64,000 nucleotides of DNA from CAYFIW01 sp964500645 (GTDB lineage: Bacteria > Chloroflexota > Dehalococcoidia > Lucifugimonadales > UBA826): NCBI GenBank assembly GCA_964500645.1, contig CAZCOH010000002.1:1-64000 (forward strand), given 5' to 3'. A program made the translations under genes and the position numbers. Below are positions 45,721 to 54,606 of the stretch, piece by piece. Every line of letters begins with the position of its first letter. Position 1 is the stretch's first letter. The notes below the pieces were generated by a model that saw nothing but the letters and a program-made list of their open reading frames with translations, had not been told where the DNA came from and searched no databases.

Positions 45721-46917
45721 TCAAAAAATCGCTTCCATCTGATACAAGTTTTCTATTTCTGTCTGGGAATATCCACTTTCCAGCAAAATTTCTCTCGTGT
45801 TAGAACCTGGAAGTTTCCCCAAAGATCTGATTGAGCCCGGAGTTTCAGAAAACTTTGGTCCTATTCCAATTTGCCTGACTGTCTCTTGACCAAAATTTCC
45901 CACATTAACTATCATTTTTCGAAAATCTACATGTGGATCCTGCAAGACCTCATCCATATTAAGTACTGGGGCAACAGCTATATCCTCGTGCATTTTTAGC
46001 TCTTCCCACCACTGATCTCGCGTTTTCTTCAAAAACTGACCCTTCATAGCTCCGAATATAACGTCGTAATTTTCTTTGTCAAATTGAGCTTTACTAAATT
46101 CCTTCATTTCAATCGCCGAACACAGGTTTTCCCAGAACCAACCCTCTATGCATCCAATACTGATAAATTTCCCATCAAGGCACTGGAAAACATTATAGAA
46201 AGGCACTCCTCCATTTAATGTCATCTCTCCAGGGGTGGGCAGGAGCCCACTTCGTAAATGCTCACCAGCGGCTGCTGCCAACAAGTAGGACACACCATCT
46301 GACATAGCTATATCTATGGACTGACCTATTCCAGTACGCTCACGATGAAGTAATGCCGTAACAATTGAGAAAGCCGCATGCATCCCGCCAGCCGCGAAGT
46401 CCGCAATTATGTTGTATGGGATTGCGGGGGTTCCATCAGAGGAACCAATCATACCTAAAGCACCACCTATAGATATATAGTTAATGTCATGGCCAACAAG
46501 GTCCTTGTAGGGACCTGTTTGACCATAGCCGGAAATCGAACAATATATGATTTTTTCATTGACAGACCTCACAGTTTCATAATCACATCCCAGTCTTTTT
46601 ACAACTCCAGGCCTAAAGCCCTCAACCAATACATCAGCATTCTTGCAAAGTTGATAGAAAACCTCACGGGCTCCCTCTTCCTTTAAATCTATGACTATGC
46701 TGCGTTTATTTCTTGTGAGTGGATTCCAGGTTATGTTCCGAGCCTCCTCTTGACGAGGCAACAACCCTCTATTGGATATTCGAGAAGAAGGGGGTGGATC
46801 TATCCTTATAACATCCGCGCCCATGTCACCAAACATCATCGTACAAAAAGGCCCAGGAGCCATCCGAGTTAAATCAAGGATTCTAAATCCAGACAATGGA
46901 CCTGCAATTCTGGTCAT
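45721..46917 (-). CDS. mcr: Alpha-methylacyl-CoA racemase-like CaiB-fold enzyme
   Basis: A 398-residue CaiB/BaiF-fold protein. It keeps the two proton-transfer residues of alpha-methylacyl-CoA racemase: His143 in VGHDINYIS and Asp173 in NIIADFAAGG, 30 residues apart exactly as in Mycobacterium MCR (His126 and Asp156). The following GGVPFYNVFQCLDGKFISIG also matches MCR rather than CoA-transferases. The enzyme inverts 2-methyl-branched acyl-CoAs so that beta-oxidation of isoprenoid and sterol side chains can proceed. It lies between two CaiB-like genes and two ACAD genes. ATG start at 46915-46917. High confidence in fold; substrate inferred. Confidence 0.82.
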   Translation of the reverse strand: MTRIAGPLSGFRILDLTRMAPGPFCTMMFGDMGADVIRIDPPPSSRISNRGLLPRQEEARNITWNPLTRNKRSIVIDLKEEGAREVFYQLCKNADVLVEGFRPGVVKRLGCDYETVRSVNEKIIYCSISGYGQTGPYKDLVGHDINYISIGGALGMIGSSDGTPAIPYNIIADFAAGGMHAAFSIVTALLHRERTGIGQSIDIAMSDGVSYLLAAAAGEHLRSGLLPTPGEMTLNGGVPFYNVFQCLDGKFISIGCIEGWFWENLCSAIEMKEFSKAQFDKENYDVIFGAMKGQFLKKTRDQWWEELKMHEDIAVAPVLNMDEVLQDPHVDFRKMIVNVGNFGQETVRQIGIGPKFSETPGSIRSLGKLPGSNTREILLESGYSQTEIENLYQMEAIF

Positions 46918-46943
46918 TTTATTTGTATCCCCTTTAATAGAAT

Positions 46944-48218
46944 TTACATAGAGTGCTCTAAAACCCCTCGCTCAAACAAATCTCCTATTTGTTGCTGAGT
47001 AAGCTTCAGATAATCCCTCAGGATTTCCTCATTATGCTCCCCTATCATGGCTTGTGGCGATCGTAATCTACCTGGCGTTTTTGACATCTGAAATTGTTGT
47101 CCATCGTAAGGCATTAGGCCAACCTCAGGATGATCTAACCAGCTAAAATATTTCAGGTGCTCCAACTGAGGATCATTCCAAAGATCCGATTGGCTCTGAG
47201 CCGCCCCAGCAGGAACACCAGCATCCTGCAGGAAAATCATAATTTCTTGTGCGCCTCTGCTAGAACACCATTCTGTGATTGCAGAGTCAATAAGAGACTT
47301 ATACTTTTTTCTACCCTCAATATTTTCTAATCTACGATCATCTTCTAAGCCGATTATTGATGCAAGATCCTTCCATTGGCTGTCTGTTTGCACCGATATG
47401 GCTATCCACGATTCTCCTAAACCTACCATTTTTCTTTCCTCATCCTTGGCTGGATATATACCATGCGGAATCGACTCATATTCCTCATTCCCAATCCTAG
47501 AAAAAACTGTTCCATCATCGTTGTATTTCATGATGTGGGGAGCCAAAAAATGGGTGGCCCCTTCAAATTGGGACAAATCAATGTGTTGACCAATTCCTGT
47601 CCTATTCCGGTACATTAACGCCGCAATAATAGCCCCAAAGGCAATAGGAGGGTTTAAAAAATCTGAATAAGCTCCGTATGGACCTGACGGATCTCTATCA
47701 GGCCAACCGGTCAGTGAATAAAAACCAGCTAGAGATCCCGCTAATTGACCAAATCCTGCATAAGAAGAATGTGGTCCGGTTTGGCCCAATTGACAGGTAC
47801 TGAAGTATATAATCTCTGGATGAGATCTACTAATAGAATTGTAATCCAATTTCCACGACTTCATGACTCTGGGCGTAAAGCTTTCTGCAATAATGTCGGG
47901 CTTCCACTCGTCTATCAGTTTTAGAACCAAATCTCTTGACTCTTGAAGGGCCAAGTTAATTCCCAGCCCTCTTTTACTTGTGTTCCAATTTGCCCCAAAC
48001 TGGCTTCTGTTAATACCTGGAATACCGTCCTTGAACGGCGGAGCACCCCTAAGAACGTCAGGATGAGTCACGGACTCAATACGGATAACTTCTCCCCCAA
48101 GATCCGCAAAATATTTTGTTGTTATTGGACCAACCCCCACCCAAGAAAAATCAAGAACCTTTATTCCATGAAATGTGTCTTCTGTAAAATCCTCGTTTTT
48201 CTGATCTATTTGTTTCAT
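46944..48218 (-). CDS. CaiB/BaiF family protein with altered catalytic position
   Basis: A 424-residue family III CoA-transferase-like protein: VLDFSWVGVGPITTKYFADLGG, WNTSKRGLGINL, GRxGIGQHIDLS-type motif (NRTGIGQHIDLSQFEG). At the place of the catalytic Asp or His-Asp pair it reads AGFGQLAG, with Gly157 in the Asp position. It may use a different residue, act only as partner of one of the other two CaiB-fold proteins, or catalyse another reaction. Its ATG overlaps the upstream CaiB stop as ATGA, implying coupled synthesis and perhaps a heteromer. Confidence 0.82.
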   Translation of the reverse strand: MKQIDQKNEDFTEDTFHGIKVLDFSWVGVGPITTKYFADLGGEVIRIESVTHPDVLRGAPPFKDGIPGINRSQFGANWNTSKRGLGINLALQESRDLVLKLIDEWKPDIIAESFTPRVMKSWKLDYNSISRSHPEIIYFSTCQLGQTGPHSSYAGFGQLAGSLAGFYSLTGWPDRDPSGPYGAYSDFLNPPIAFGAIIAALMYRNRTGIGQHIDLSQFEGATHFLAPHIMKYNDDGTVFSRIGNEEYESIPHGIYPAKDEERKMVGLGESWIAISVQTDSQWKDLASIIGLEDDRRLENIEGRKKYKSLIDSAITEWCSSRGAQEIMIFLQDAGVPAGAAQSQSDLWNDPQLEHLKYFSWLDHPEVGLMPYDGQQFQMSKTPGRLRSPQAMIGEHNEEILRDYLKLTQQQIGDLFERGVLEHSM

Positions 48219-49486
48219 ATCACACCCTGTTCAATGAGCTGCCATTGATCATCGAAACTTAGACCTATCTCACTGTATATTTCTTTATTGTGTTGGCCAA
48301 TCGTAGGCGACGGACACCTAACTCTAAAGGGAGTCTTTGATAACCTAATAGGAGGACCAAGATGGCGAATTCCTCTTTCAAATTCGGGATGATATAAATC
48401 CACCCAATAATTTCTACTCTCTAGTTGAAGGCTATTGCTGATATCTTGAACCGTGTTACAAGGTGCTAAAAGCAATTTATCAGACACTGCTCTTTCAAAT
48501 AATTCAGATTTATTCTTCATGAGCATAAATTTTTCCAAGAATTCCTCTAAGCGTTGGAACTCATAGATATCCTTGGAATTTTTAGGGCTATCCGTAGTTA
48601 TATTCCAAGATATTGGATCATAGGAAGCGACATCAGACGGAACTTTGTCTTCATTAATCATCCATTGCAATAGTTTATTCAGGGTTGCAGCCTGAGCTAA
48701 AATTGTGACGTGCCCATCCCTGCATTTATACACGTGCCTGGCCTCTATAGGTCCTCTTTGCCGAAAAGTTCCTGCCCTTTTCATATCCATTTTTTCAAGA
48801 GGTGGAAATGGTGTAGCATTCATTAAAGTCCATATAACTGATACCTGTTCACTTACTTCCACTCTTTGACCAATACCTGTCCTCTCACTATGCCAGAGAG
48901 CGGCCATGGTGCCGGCAAAAGCCTGCGACCCTGCATTTAATTCGGCCTGGGGAAAGCTGATCCTTACCGGAGGCCTATCCTTATCTCCAGATAAATAAGG
49001 CATACCGCCCATAGCTGAAGTTATCAAATCCGTTGAGTTAAATTGAGAATGAGGTCCACTTGATCCAAATGGAGTAATAGAGGTGTGGACAAGTTTTGAA
49101 TTACAAGAATCCAAAAAATTTGAACTGATCCCTAACCTCTCTAGATACCCTGGGGAGAAGGATTCCAGGATAACATCACTCTCGGCAATTAACTTCAACA
49201 GGATTTCTTTACCCTTTTGAGAAGAAATATCTAATGTGACTCCCCTCTTATTTGAGTTGTACGCTGCCCAGTAAAGGCTATACTCCAATAAATCCCTTGC
49301 CCCTGAGGCAAATGGACCCCTCAACCTAGTGGGACTTCCTCCGGGAGGCTCGACTCTCACTACATCAGCACCCAAGTCTCCTAGCAATCTGCCACAAATA
49401 TTGTGCCCACCTTCTGTTAGGTCCAGAACCTTAAAAGGCAAAACTGGTAAATCTAGTCTAGGACTATCACTCGGCTTTATCTTCAA
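48215..49486 (-). CDS. CaiB/BaiF family III CoA-transferase
   Basis: A 423-residue CaiB-fold enzyme with LDLTEGGHNICGRLLGDLGA, VEPPGGSPTR, YNSNKRGVTLDI and RTGIGQRVEVSE. The catalytic Asp is present as Asp153 in FNSTDLITSAMGG, so it is a plausible CoA-transferase that moves CoA onto a free acid through an aspartyl-CoA thioester. TTG start at 49484-49486. The stop overlaps the next gene's ATG by four bases. Three different CaiB-fold genes in a row are unusual; they appear specialised, not recent duplicates. Confidence 0.85.
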   Translation of the reverse strand: MKIKPSDSPRLDLPVLPFKVLDLTEGGHNICGRLLGDLGADVVRVEPPGGSPTRLRGPFASGARDLLEYSLYWAAYNSNKRGVTLDISSQKGKEILLKLIAESDVILESFSPGYLERLGISSNFLDSCNSKLVHTSITPFGSSGPHSQFNSTDLITSAMGGMPYLSGDKDRPPVRISFPQAELNAGSQAFAGTMAALWHSERTGIGQRVEVSEQVSVIWTLMNATPFPPLEKMDMKRAGTFRQRGPIEARHVYKCRDGHVTILAQAATLNKLLQWMINEDKVPSDVASYDPISWNITTDSPKNSKDIYEFQRLEEFLEKFMLMKNKSELFERAVSDKLLLAPCNTVQDISNSLQLESRNYWVDLYHPEFERGIRHLGPPIRLSKTPFRVRCPSPTIGQHNKEIYSEIGLSFDDQWQLIEQGVI

Positions 49487-49513
49487 ACAAAATCCATCCC
49501 CACTAAAAAAATA

Positions 49514-50707
49514 TCAGCCCCTCGGTAACCCCAGTCCTCTACCCGCCACGATATTTCTTTGTATTTCCGAAGTTCCAGCGGCAATAGTTGCCGAAACAGA
49601 ATTTAGGTACATAGTCTTAACTGCAGATTCTACAGGTGAAGGCTCAGAGTCAAACAACTGCGCACCACCTTTCATACCTATCACCTTCATAGAGGTATTT
49701 GCTACGCGTTGTGTAAGCTCTGTTCCATACATTTTTGACATTGAAGCTTCATAATTCGGCACCATACCTTGACTTTGCATCCAGGCAACTCGATAAGACA
49801 ACCAGCGCGACACTTCAGTTTCAGTCCATCTTTCCGCGAGGCGGTTTCTAATCACGGCATCTTCCCATAACAAGTTGCCATCCCTACCTTCATTATTTTT
49901 TGAATATGCAATGATAGCCTCCAGCATTTTCCTACAAGTTGCAGAGTATCCAACTCCAGATCTTTCAAAATCCAAAGCAACAGCTAAGGTATACCACCCT
50001 TTGTTTTCTTCACCTACTAAATTTTTTGCTGGAATACGAACATCCTCAAAAAAAACTTCGTTAAAATCATGCCCACCCGCCATATTGTAAATAGGTCTGA
50101 CCGTAACCCCAGGAGACTTCATATCCAACATCAGCAAACTAATGCCCCTATGCTTAGGCGCATTCAGGTCTGTCCTAGCTGCGAGCCAGCCCCAATCGGC
50201 GATATGAGCTGAACTAGTCCATATTTTTGAACCATTGATAATATAGTCATCACCATCTCTTACAGCTTGAGTCTTCAGAGATGCTAGATCTGAGCCGGAC
50301 TCAGGTTCGCTGTACAAAGTGCACCAATACCTTTCGGCCCTAGTGATAGGTGGAAGATGTTCTACTTTTTGCTCTTCTGTCCCAGCCATCATTAAAGTAG
50401 GTCCTACCCAACTTATAGCTCCTGTACCTAGATCGGATCCAGGAACACTTCTATAAGTGATCTCTTCCCGATATATAAGCTGCTCCATAATAGACCGACC
50501 TTGACCACCATATTCAACTGGCCAAGCCATGGTCAACCACCCCTTTTTTGCTAATTCAGTAGACATAGCCTGGGTAAATTCCAAATTGGTTGGAGAATAA
50601 GGGCTACCATTACCCAGGCTATTCCAGTCTTCCGGCAAAGATTCATCTAGAAAACAATTGAGTTCATTTCGAAAATCTTCATTTTCAAGACTGAATGAAA
50701 AATCCAT
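49514..50707 (-). CDS. Acyl-CoA dehydrogenase, FadE-type
   Basis: A 397-residue acyl-CoA dehydrogenase: FAD/substrate segment LYSEPESGSDLASLKTQAV, NGSKIWTSSAHIADWGW, and C-terminal TIAAGTSEIQRNIVAGRG, where Ala occupies the classic catalytic Glu site. This is the third ACAD in the operon and could act alone on a different chain length. An N-terminal YRSVPGSDLGTGAISWVGPT region fits the family. ATG start at 50705-50707. It lies 28 bp from the CaiB gene and 34 bp from the small HAD gene. Confidence 0.87.
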   Translation of the reverse strand: MDFSFSLENEDFRNELNCFLDESLPEDWNSLGNGSPYSPTNLEFTQAMSTELAKKGWLTMAWPVEYGGQGRSIMEQLIYREEITYRSVPGSDLGTGAISWVGPTLMMAGTEEQKVEHLPPITRAERYWCTLYSEPESGSDLASLKTQAVRDGDDYIINGSKIWTSSAHIADWGWLAARTDLNAPKHRGISLLMLDMKSPGVTVRPIYNMAGGHDFNEVFFEDVRIPAKNLVGEENKGWYTLAVALDFERSGVGYSATCRKMLEAIIAYSKNNEGRDGNLLWEDAVIRNRLAERWTETEVSRWLSYRVAWMQSQGMVPNYEASMSKMYGTELTQRVANTSMKVIGMKGGAQLFDSEPSPVESAVKTMYLNSVSATIAAGTSEIQRNIVAGRGLGLPRG

Positions 50708-50740
50708 TTCCCTACCTCAGATGTATTGAAATAACATGAG

Positions 50741-51088
50741 TTATTTAAGAAACCACTCTTTTGTTGCAGCCTCGTCGGGCCAAAGGAAATCAAACCCTGC
50801 CCGAATAGCATACTTTCTATCAAGGTCCTCTCGATCTCCTACATGCCAATATGAATCGGCTTTAAAATCCTCTTTTAAGTTGGGAAGCATATGCTTGTAA
50901 CAAACGAAATCAAATTCAATGTCATGCTCTCTCCAAATAGCCCTCTGGGTACTCATAGGTCTATCAGAGCAACTTCCTGTTATAAAGCCTCTTTTCCTAG
51001 CCATTCGGACCATGTCCATCGTTACAGCACCAGGTGGGTCTCCAACTTCCAAAGTTCCATCTATATCGAAGCTTATAAGAATTGCCAA
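50741..51088 (-). CDS. Small HAD-type protein, 115 residues
   Basis: A short HAD-fold protein with DxD nucleophile motif at residues 8-10 (SFDIDGTLE) and a motif IV region HVGDREDLDRKYAIRAGFDF. No cap domain is present. The family ranges from phosphatases to inactive partners; the conserved acidic residues suggest real phosphatase activity. Its place inside an acyl-CoA catabolic operon is puzzling, and it could be a housekeeping or regulatory phosphatase. ATG start at 51086-51088, 46 bp after the thiolase stop. Confidence 0.75.
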   Translation of the reverse strand: MAILISFDIDGTLEVGDPPGAVTMDMVRMARKRGFITGSCSDRPMSTQRAIWREHDIEFDFVCYKHMLPNLKEDFKADSYWHVGDREDLDRKYAIRAGFDFLWPDEAATKEWFLK

Positions 51089-51134
51089 GAGTCAACCTTT
51101 TTATATCAATGAATCTTTACTTCCTAGTTCAGTC

Positions 51135-52457
51135 CTAATCAGGGGTTGCGCTCCAAACCGTATAGTTTCCCCCCAGTGGCATTGGACCTCCAGAGACCGC
51201 GATTTCCGGTTTCACTCCTGTAACTTGGCGTGGCCCGGCACGGCCCTGCAACTGCTGTATGCAATCAGTGTGCATCCAAAACCTACTTCTCCCACTGCCA
51301 ATATTTCCTCCACTCGGAGAGACTGGATTTGGTCCCTCAATACTTATATCTGTTTGGTAGAAATCAAGAGCTTCCCCAAATTTAATACCTCGATAACCCA
51401 ATCCCTCGATGTGGAATTGATGAAATAATGTGAATCCATCATACATATTCTCAAAAGAGAGATCTTCCGCTGAGATCCCGGCACCTTCATAGATTTTTCT
51501 AGCACTTCTAGCCGTATCTTCCTCAACTTCATCAAGGGTTGGTGTAAATCCTCGTGGGGTAGCATCGCTGGAAGCATGGTTCAATATATAGACCGGCTTC
51601 TGCTTCATGTCTTTTGCCCTGTCAGATGTTGTAAATAAGTATGAAGCCGCACACATAATGGGAATATCGTTATCAAATAGATTAGCCGGTTTCGCAATCC
51701 AACGAGCCAATCTATAATCCTCTGCGGTCAATTCCTCTGGCCTGTGCTGGGCCCAATAACCCTCAGGAAACATCAATCCATTCCTCCTAGAGTTACCCAT
51801 AAAAGGAGCCATCATATCGTGCGTCTTTCCATATTTTCTACAATATTCAGCAAACTGTAATGCCGTCCCATAAGAAGCAGGTGCCCCCCAAATATTTTTG
51901 ATAGCACTGGTTCCATCTATCTCATTAGCAGCATTTTTTCCGCCTTGGTAGTACCGTCCTTCAAGATTATGCCAAGCCTTGAGAACAAGACATGTGCTGG
52001 TTAGTCCATCTCCTACAGCTTGAGCTGCCACATTCAGTGCATTTGACATACACACAGGACCATAGGCAGTGTATTTCACGTTAGTGAGTTCTGGCATATT
52101 TTTCAATAGCCACTCCGTGCTCAATTTTGCTACCCCGTCAAGAGGGTCTGAAGTCTGATTGAAAGCGTTAATAGCATCCATTGGCAGAGGCTTATCGTCA
52201 GGCCAAAAGGCACCTGTGGTCGTGACCGGGACAATAACGAGACCATCAACCTGGTCAGGAGATACGCCAGCATCTTCTATCGCCCTTCTTAAAGCCATTA
52301 TGCTCCATGCACCTACTGACGTCTCAGGTCTCTCATCCCAGCGACGAGCCGTAGGAGAATGTCCGATTCCCACAGCTGCAACTTTTCCTCTGTGTTCCCA
52401 AATGCCTAAACCTTCTTTGCTTCTATACATCGATGCAGGTGCATTCTTAGTAACCAA
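51135..52457 (-). CDS. SCP2-type thiolase/aldolase (lipid-transfer thiolase-like)
   Basis: A 440-residue thiolase-fold enzyme of the SCPx/Ltp group. The nucleophile position is Cys136 (GPVCMSNALNVAA). The C-terminal NIGSGRSRFWMHTDCIQQ block replaces the GHP motif of biosynthetic thiolases with the SCPx-type pattern. SCPx and Ltp proteins cleave 3-oxo-acyl-CoAs or do retro-aldol cleavage of branched steroid side chains, often with a DUF35 partner, which is exactly the upstream gene here. TTG start at 52455-52457 with AAGGAG six bases before. Confidence 0.85.
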   Translation of the reverse strand: MVTKNAPASMYRSKEGLGIWEHRGKVAAVGIGHSPTARRWDERPETSVGAWSIMALRRAIEDAGVSPDQVDGLVIVPVTTTGAFWPDDKPLPMDAINAFNQTSDPLDGVAKLSTEWLLKNMPELTNVKYTAYGPVCMSNALNVAAQAVGDGLTSTCLVLKAWHNLEGRYYQGGKNAANEIDGTSAIKNIWGAPASYGTALQFAEYCRKYGKTHDMMAPFMGNSRRNGLMFPEGYWAQHRPEELTAEDYRLARWIAKPANLFDNDIPIMCAASYLFTTSDRAKDMKQKPVYILNHASSDATPRGFTPTLDEVEEDTARSARKIYEGAGISAEDLSFENMYDGFTLFHQFHIEGLGYRGIKFGEALDFYQTDISIEGPNPVSPSGGNIGSGRSRFWMHTDCIQQLQGRAGPRQVTGVKPEIAVSGGPMPLGGNYTVWSATPD

Positions 52458-52500
52458 GGTTAACTCCTTAACACTTAAATCAAATCTAAATCCTTAGAGA

Positions 52501-52911
52501 TCAAGTTACAATTTCCCACTCGGGTATTAACTGACCATTTGCACTTTTTTCAAATATCACCCTCACATTTGCTCCTGCAGGAACCTCATCCTCAGAAACG
52601 CCAGGCATGTGCGAATACATTTGAATCCCAGAATCTTCGTCTAACATGACTACAGCGAGATTAAATGGTTGATCATCTTGCAATAATCTCACTGGGCAAT
52701 CATGAACTACTCCGTAGTTATATATCTTCCCTTTTCCACTCATCTCTTCCCAACCAAGGCTGTCACTTGACTCACATTTTCCGCAATGGAGCTCAGGAGG
52801 ATGTTGCAACCGGTTGCAAGCACTACATTTTTGAATCACCAATCTAGATTCATTTGCCGCAGCCCAAAACGGAGCTGTAAGTTCGTCAGGCACGACCCCT
52901 TGTTTAACCAT
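52501..52911 (-). CDS. DUF35 (ChsH2-C/OB-fold, zinc ribbon) thiolase partner
   Basis: A 136-residue protein with a rubredoxin-like zinc ribbon (Cys29, Cys32, Cys43, Cys46) and a C-terminal OB-fold (GKIYNYGVVHDCPVRLLQDD, AGANVRVIFEKSANGQ). DUF35 proteins bind acyl-CoA and partner thiolase-like enzymes; in cholesterol catabolism the DUF35 part of ChsH2 recruits the aldolase Ltp2. It is the first gene of the 11-gene operon and lies 43 bp before the SCP2-type thiolase. ATG start at 52909-52911. Confidence 0.88.
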   Translation of the reverse strand: MVKQGVVPDELTAPFWAAANESRLVIQKCSACNRLQHPPELHCGKCESSDSLGWEEMSGKGKIYNYGVVHDCPVRLLQDDQPFNLAVVMLDEDSGIQMYSHMPGVSEDEVPAGANVRVIFEKSANGQLIPEWEIVT

Positions 52912-53040
52912 TCATCTCACCTTTTTTTAAAAGAAACATGATTTTCTCTGATCACCTTAAAATTTCTATTGCGGCTTCATATTACAGTTAGGGCGCATAG
53001 TACCATCAATAGATCTAGATTTATAATTCCTGATCTTTAG

Positions 53041-53898
53041 TTAAGTTTCCTTAGGATTATTTGCCCTACTGCTCGGCCTTCTCCAAGGAGTCGACTTGGT
53101 CAAATTCATAAAATCATGGTGCAGAGGTGAAGACGCAGCAATGATTCCATCGGAATATAGACGTGCTCTATAACCCTGCCTATCCGTCACTATTCCTCCT
53201 GCCTCCTCAACTAAAAGAAGTCCTGCAGCCTGATCGTAAGGTTGCAAACGATGATTGATATATATATCCGATCTCCCGGCCGCTACGTATGAAAGCCCCA
53301 AAGCAGAAGAGCCCAAAGTTCTCGTAGTATTAAGATAGGGCCATAATTTACGCACAACCTGAAGGGTACTTCTGGTCCCTTCTGCCGGTCCGTTTGATGG
53401 ATCAAATCCACAGCTAGCATATTCCAGCTTTAACTTGTTAGATACTCTGATTCTTTCGTCATTTAAAAATGCCCCTTGATATATAGCTGCGTGAAACATT
53501 TCACCGTGTATAGGGTCATAATTCACGCCTACTACTACATCTCCATCTTTTACCAATGCAACCACGATAGAAAAATGTGGTATGCCAGCAGCAAAATTCC
53601 GAGTCCCATCAATTGGATCTATTACCCACACCCAACCCTCATTTGGATCATCACCAAATCCTTCCTCACCGAAGGTTCCATGACTAGGAAAATGGTTTTT
53701 AAGTTCCCCTCTTATAAAATCTTCACACTCTCTATCAACATTAGTGACGATATCGGCTAGACCCTTGTTAAAAACCTGCTTGGTCTTTGGCCACCAATGC
53801 ATCAATATTCCACCCGCTTGACGGGAAACTTCCATCGCAATATCCCATGCATTCTTTCCACCTTCAGACATCGGTAAATTTCCTAATTTATATGACAA
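53041..53898 (-). CDS. suhB: Inositol monophosphatase family protein
   Basis: A 285-residue Mg-dependent phosphatase. The metal motif is WVWVIDPIDGTRNFAAGIPH, with EE of TFGEEGFGD as further ligands and the C-terminal YDQAAGLLLVEEAGGIVTD supplying the last Asp. Substrates in the family include inositol phosphate, fructose-1,6-bisphosphate and histidinol phosphate. I place the start at TTG 53898 because AAGGAGG is nine bases upstream; an ATG nine codons later (53869-53871) is an alternative. It is separate from the acyl-CoA operon by 129 bp. Confidence 0.87.
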   Translation of the reverse strand: MSYKLGNLPMSEGGKNAWDIAMEVSRQAGGILMHWWPKTKQVFNKGLADIVTNVDRECEDFIRGELKNHFPSHGTFGEEGFGDDPNEGWVWVIDPIDGTRNFAAGIPHFSIVVALVKDGDVVVGVNYDPIHGEMFHAAIYQGAFLNDERIRVSNKLKLEYASCGFDPSNGPAEGTRSTLQVVRKLWPYLNTTRTLGSSALGLSYVAAGRSDIYINHRLQPYDQAAGLLLVEEAGGIVTDRQGYRARLYSDGIIAASSPLHHDFMNLTKSTPWRRPSSRANNPKET

Positions 53899-54606
53899 CC
53901 TACTCAACCTCCTTGAGAATCTTATTATTATGCCATCAACACAATTACCACTATTTATATCTAATTTATGTTTATTACACGTTTTTTATGAAAAAAATTG
54001 TGTTTTAAGCCACTTTTTTATTTGAAGAATCAGGAATTACATTTCATGAAGGTTAAATTCTGCCTTTCTTACCTAGAAACAGATTGACGTCAAAATTCCC
54101 GGCCTCCCCCCTTGCAAAGGTTGAAAAGACGGGTGTACAAAGTTAGAGCACTTTTTAAAGAGAGGTGCAGGGACTAATTTATTCTGTTGTAGTTATTGCA
54201 GAACAGGTCTCGAATTGGGAATGATTATGACAATGCGATTCTTCATCAATCTTCTCGAATGTATTTCCGCAGTGACACACTGCGCATAGGCCGGCTGAGA
54301 AGTTGGTGAACCGGAGAAATTACCGTTAAGGTTGCAGTTCCGGTGGCAGCGAGCAATGTCTGGAGGACTAGACACTACTACGCTCTCGATATAGACCAAA
54401 AAGGTCGCTGTCTTCGAAAATATTGAAGACACATTATAGAAAGAGCGATAGCTTTTAGACTTTGACAGGTATGCATAAATACAATGCAGAAAGCCTGTAT
54501 GCTGCTAGTCTAGCGGAAGCACTCATTTAGTTCTTTTAAAAAGAAAGAACACAAATCCTTGGGTCGCTTTGTGCCAAAAATTAGGTCACATTTATAAAAG
54601 AAATTA
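53899..54606. other. 708-bp intergenic region upstream of dnaA with hairpins
   Basis: The suhB-side half is AT-rich. The block about 54220-54420 is richer in G and C than its surroundings and shows two clear hairpins: CGCAGTG-ACA-CACTGCG at 54268-54284 and TGTCTTC/GAAGACA at 54409-54431. A frame of 79 codons on the minus strand (54193-54432) has composition unlike the neighbouring genes and I do not call it. Only one near-match to a DnaA box (TATGCATAA, 54470-54478) was found, and TTGACA at 54462 has no good -10 at the right distance. An origin or an ncRNA is possible; neither is shown. Confidence 0.5.

Noticed and set aside
54193..54432. 79-codon frame on the minus strand upstream of dnaA
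   Set aside because: No ribosome site, odd composition (Cys, Ser, Arg rich), overlaps the hairpin-bearing region; more likely structured non-coding DNA.
54440..54606. oriC with DnaA boxes next to dnaA
   Set aside because: Only one site within one mismatch of the consensus and no cluster; evidence too weak to call an origin.
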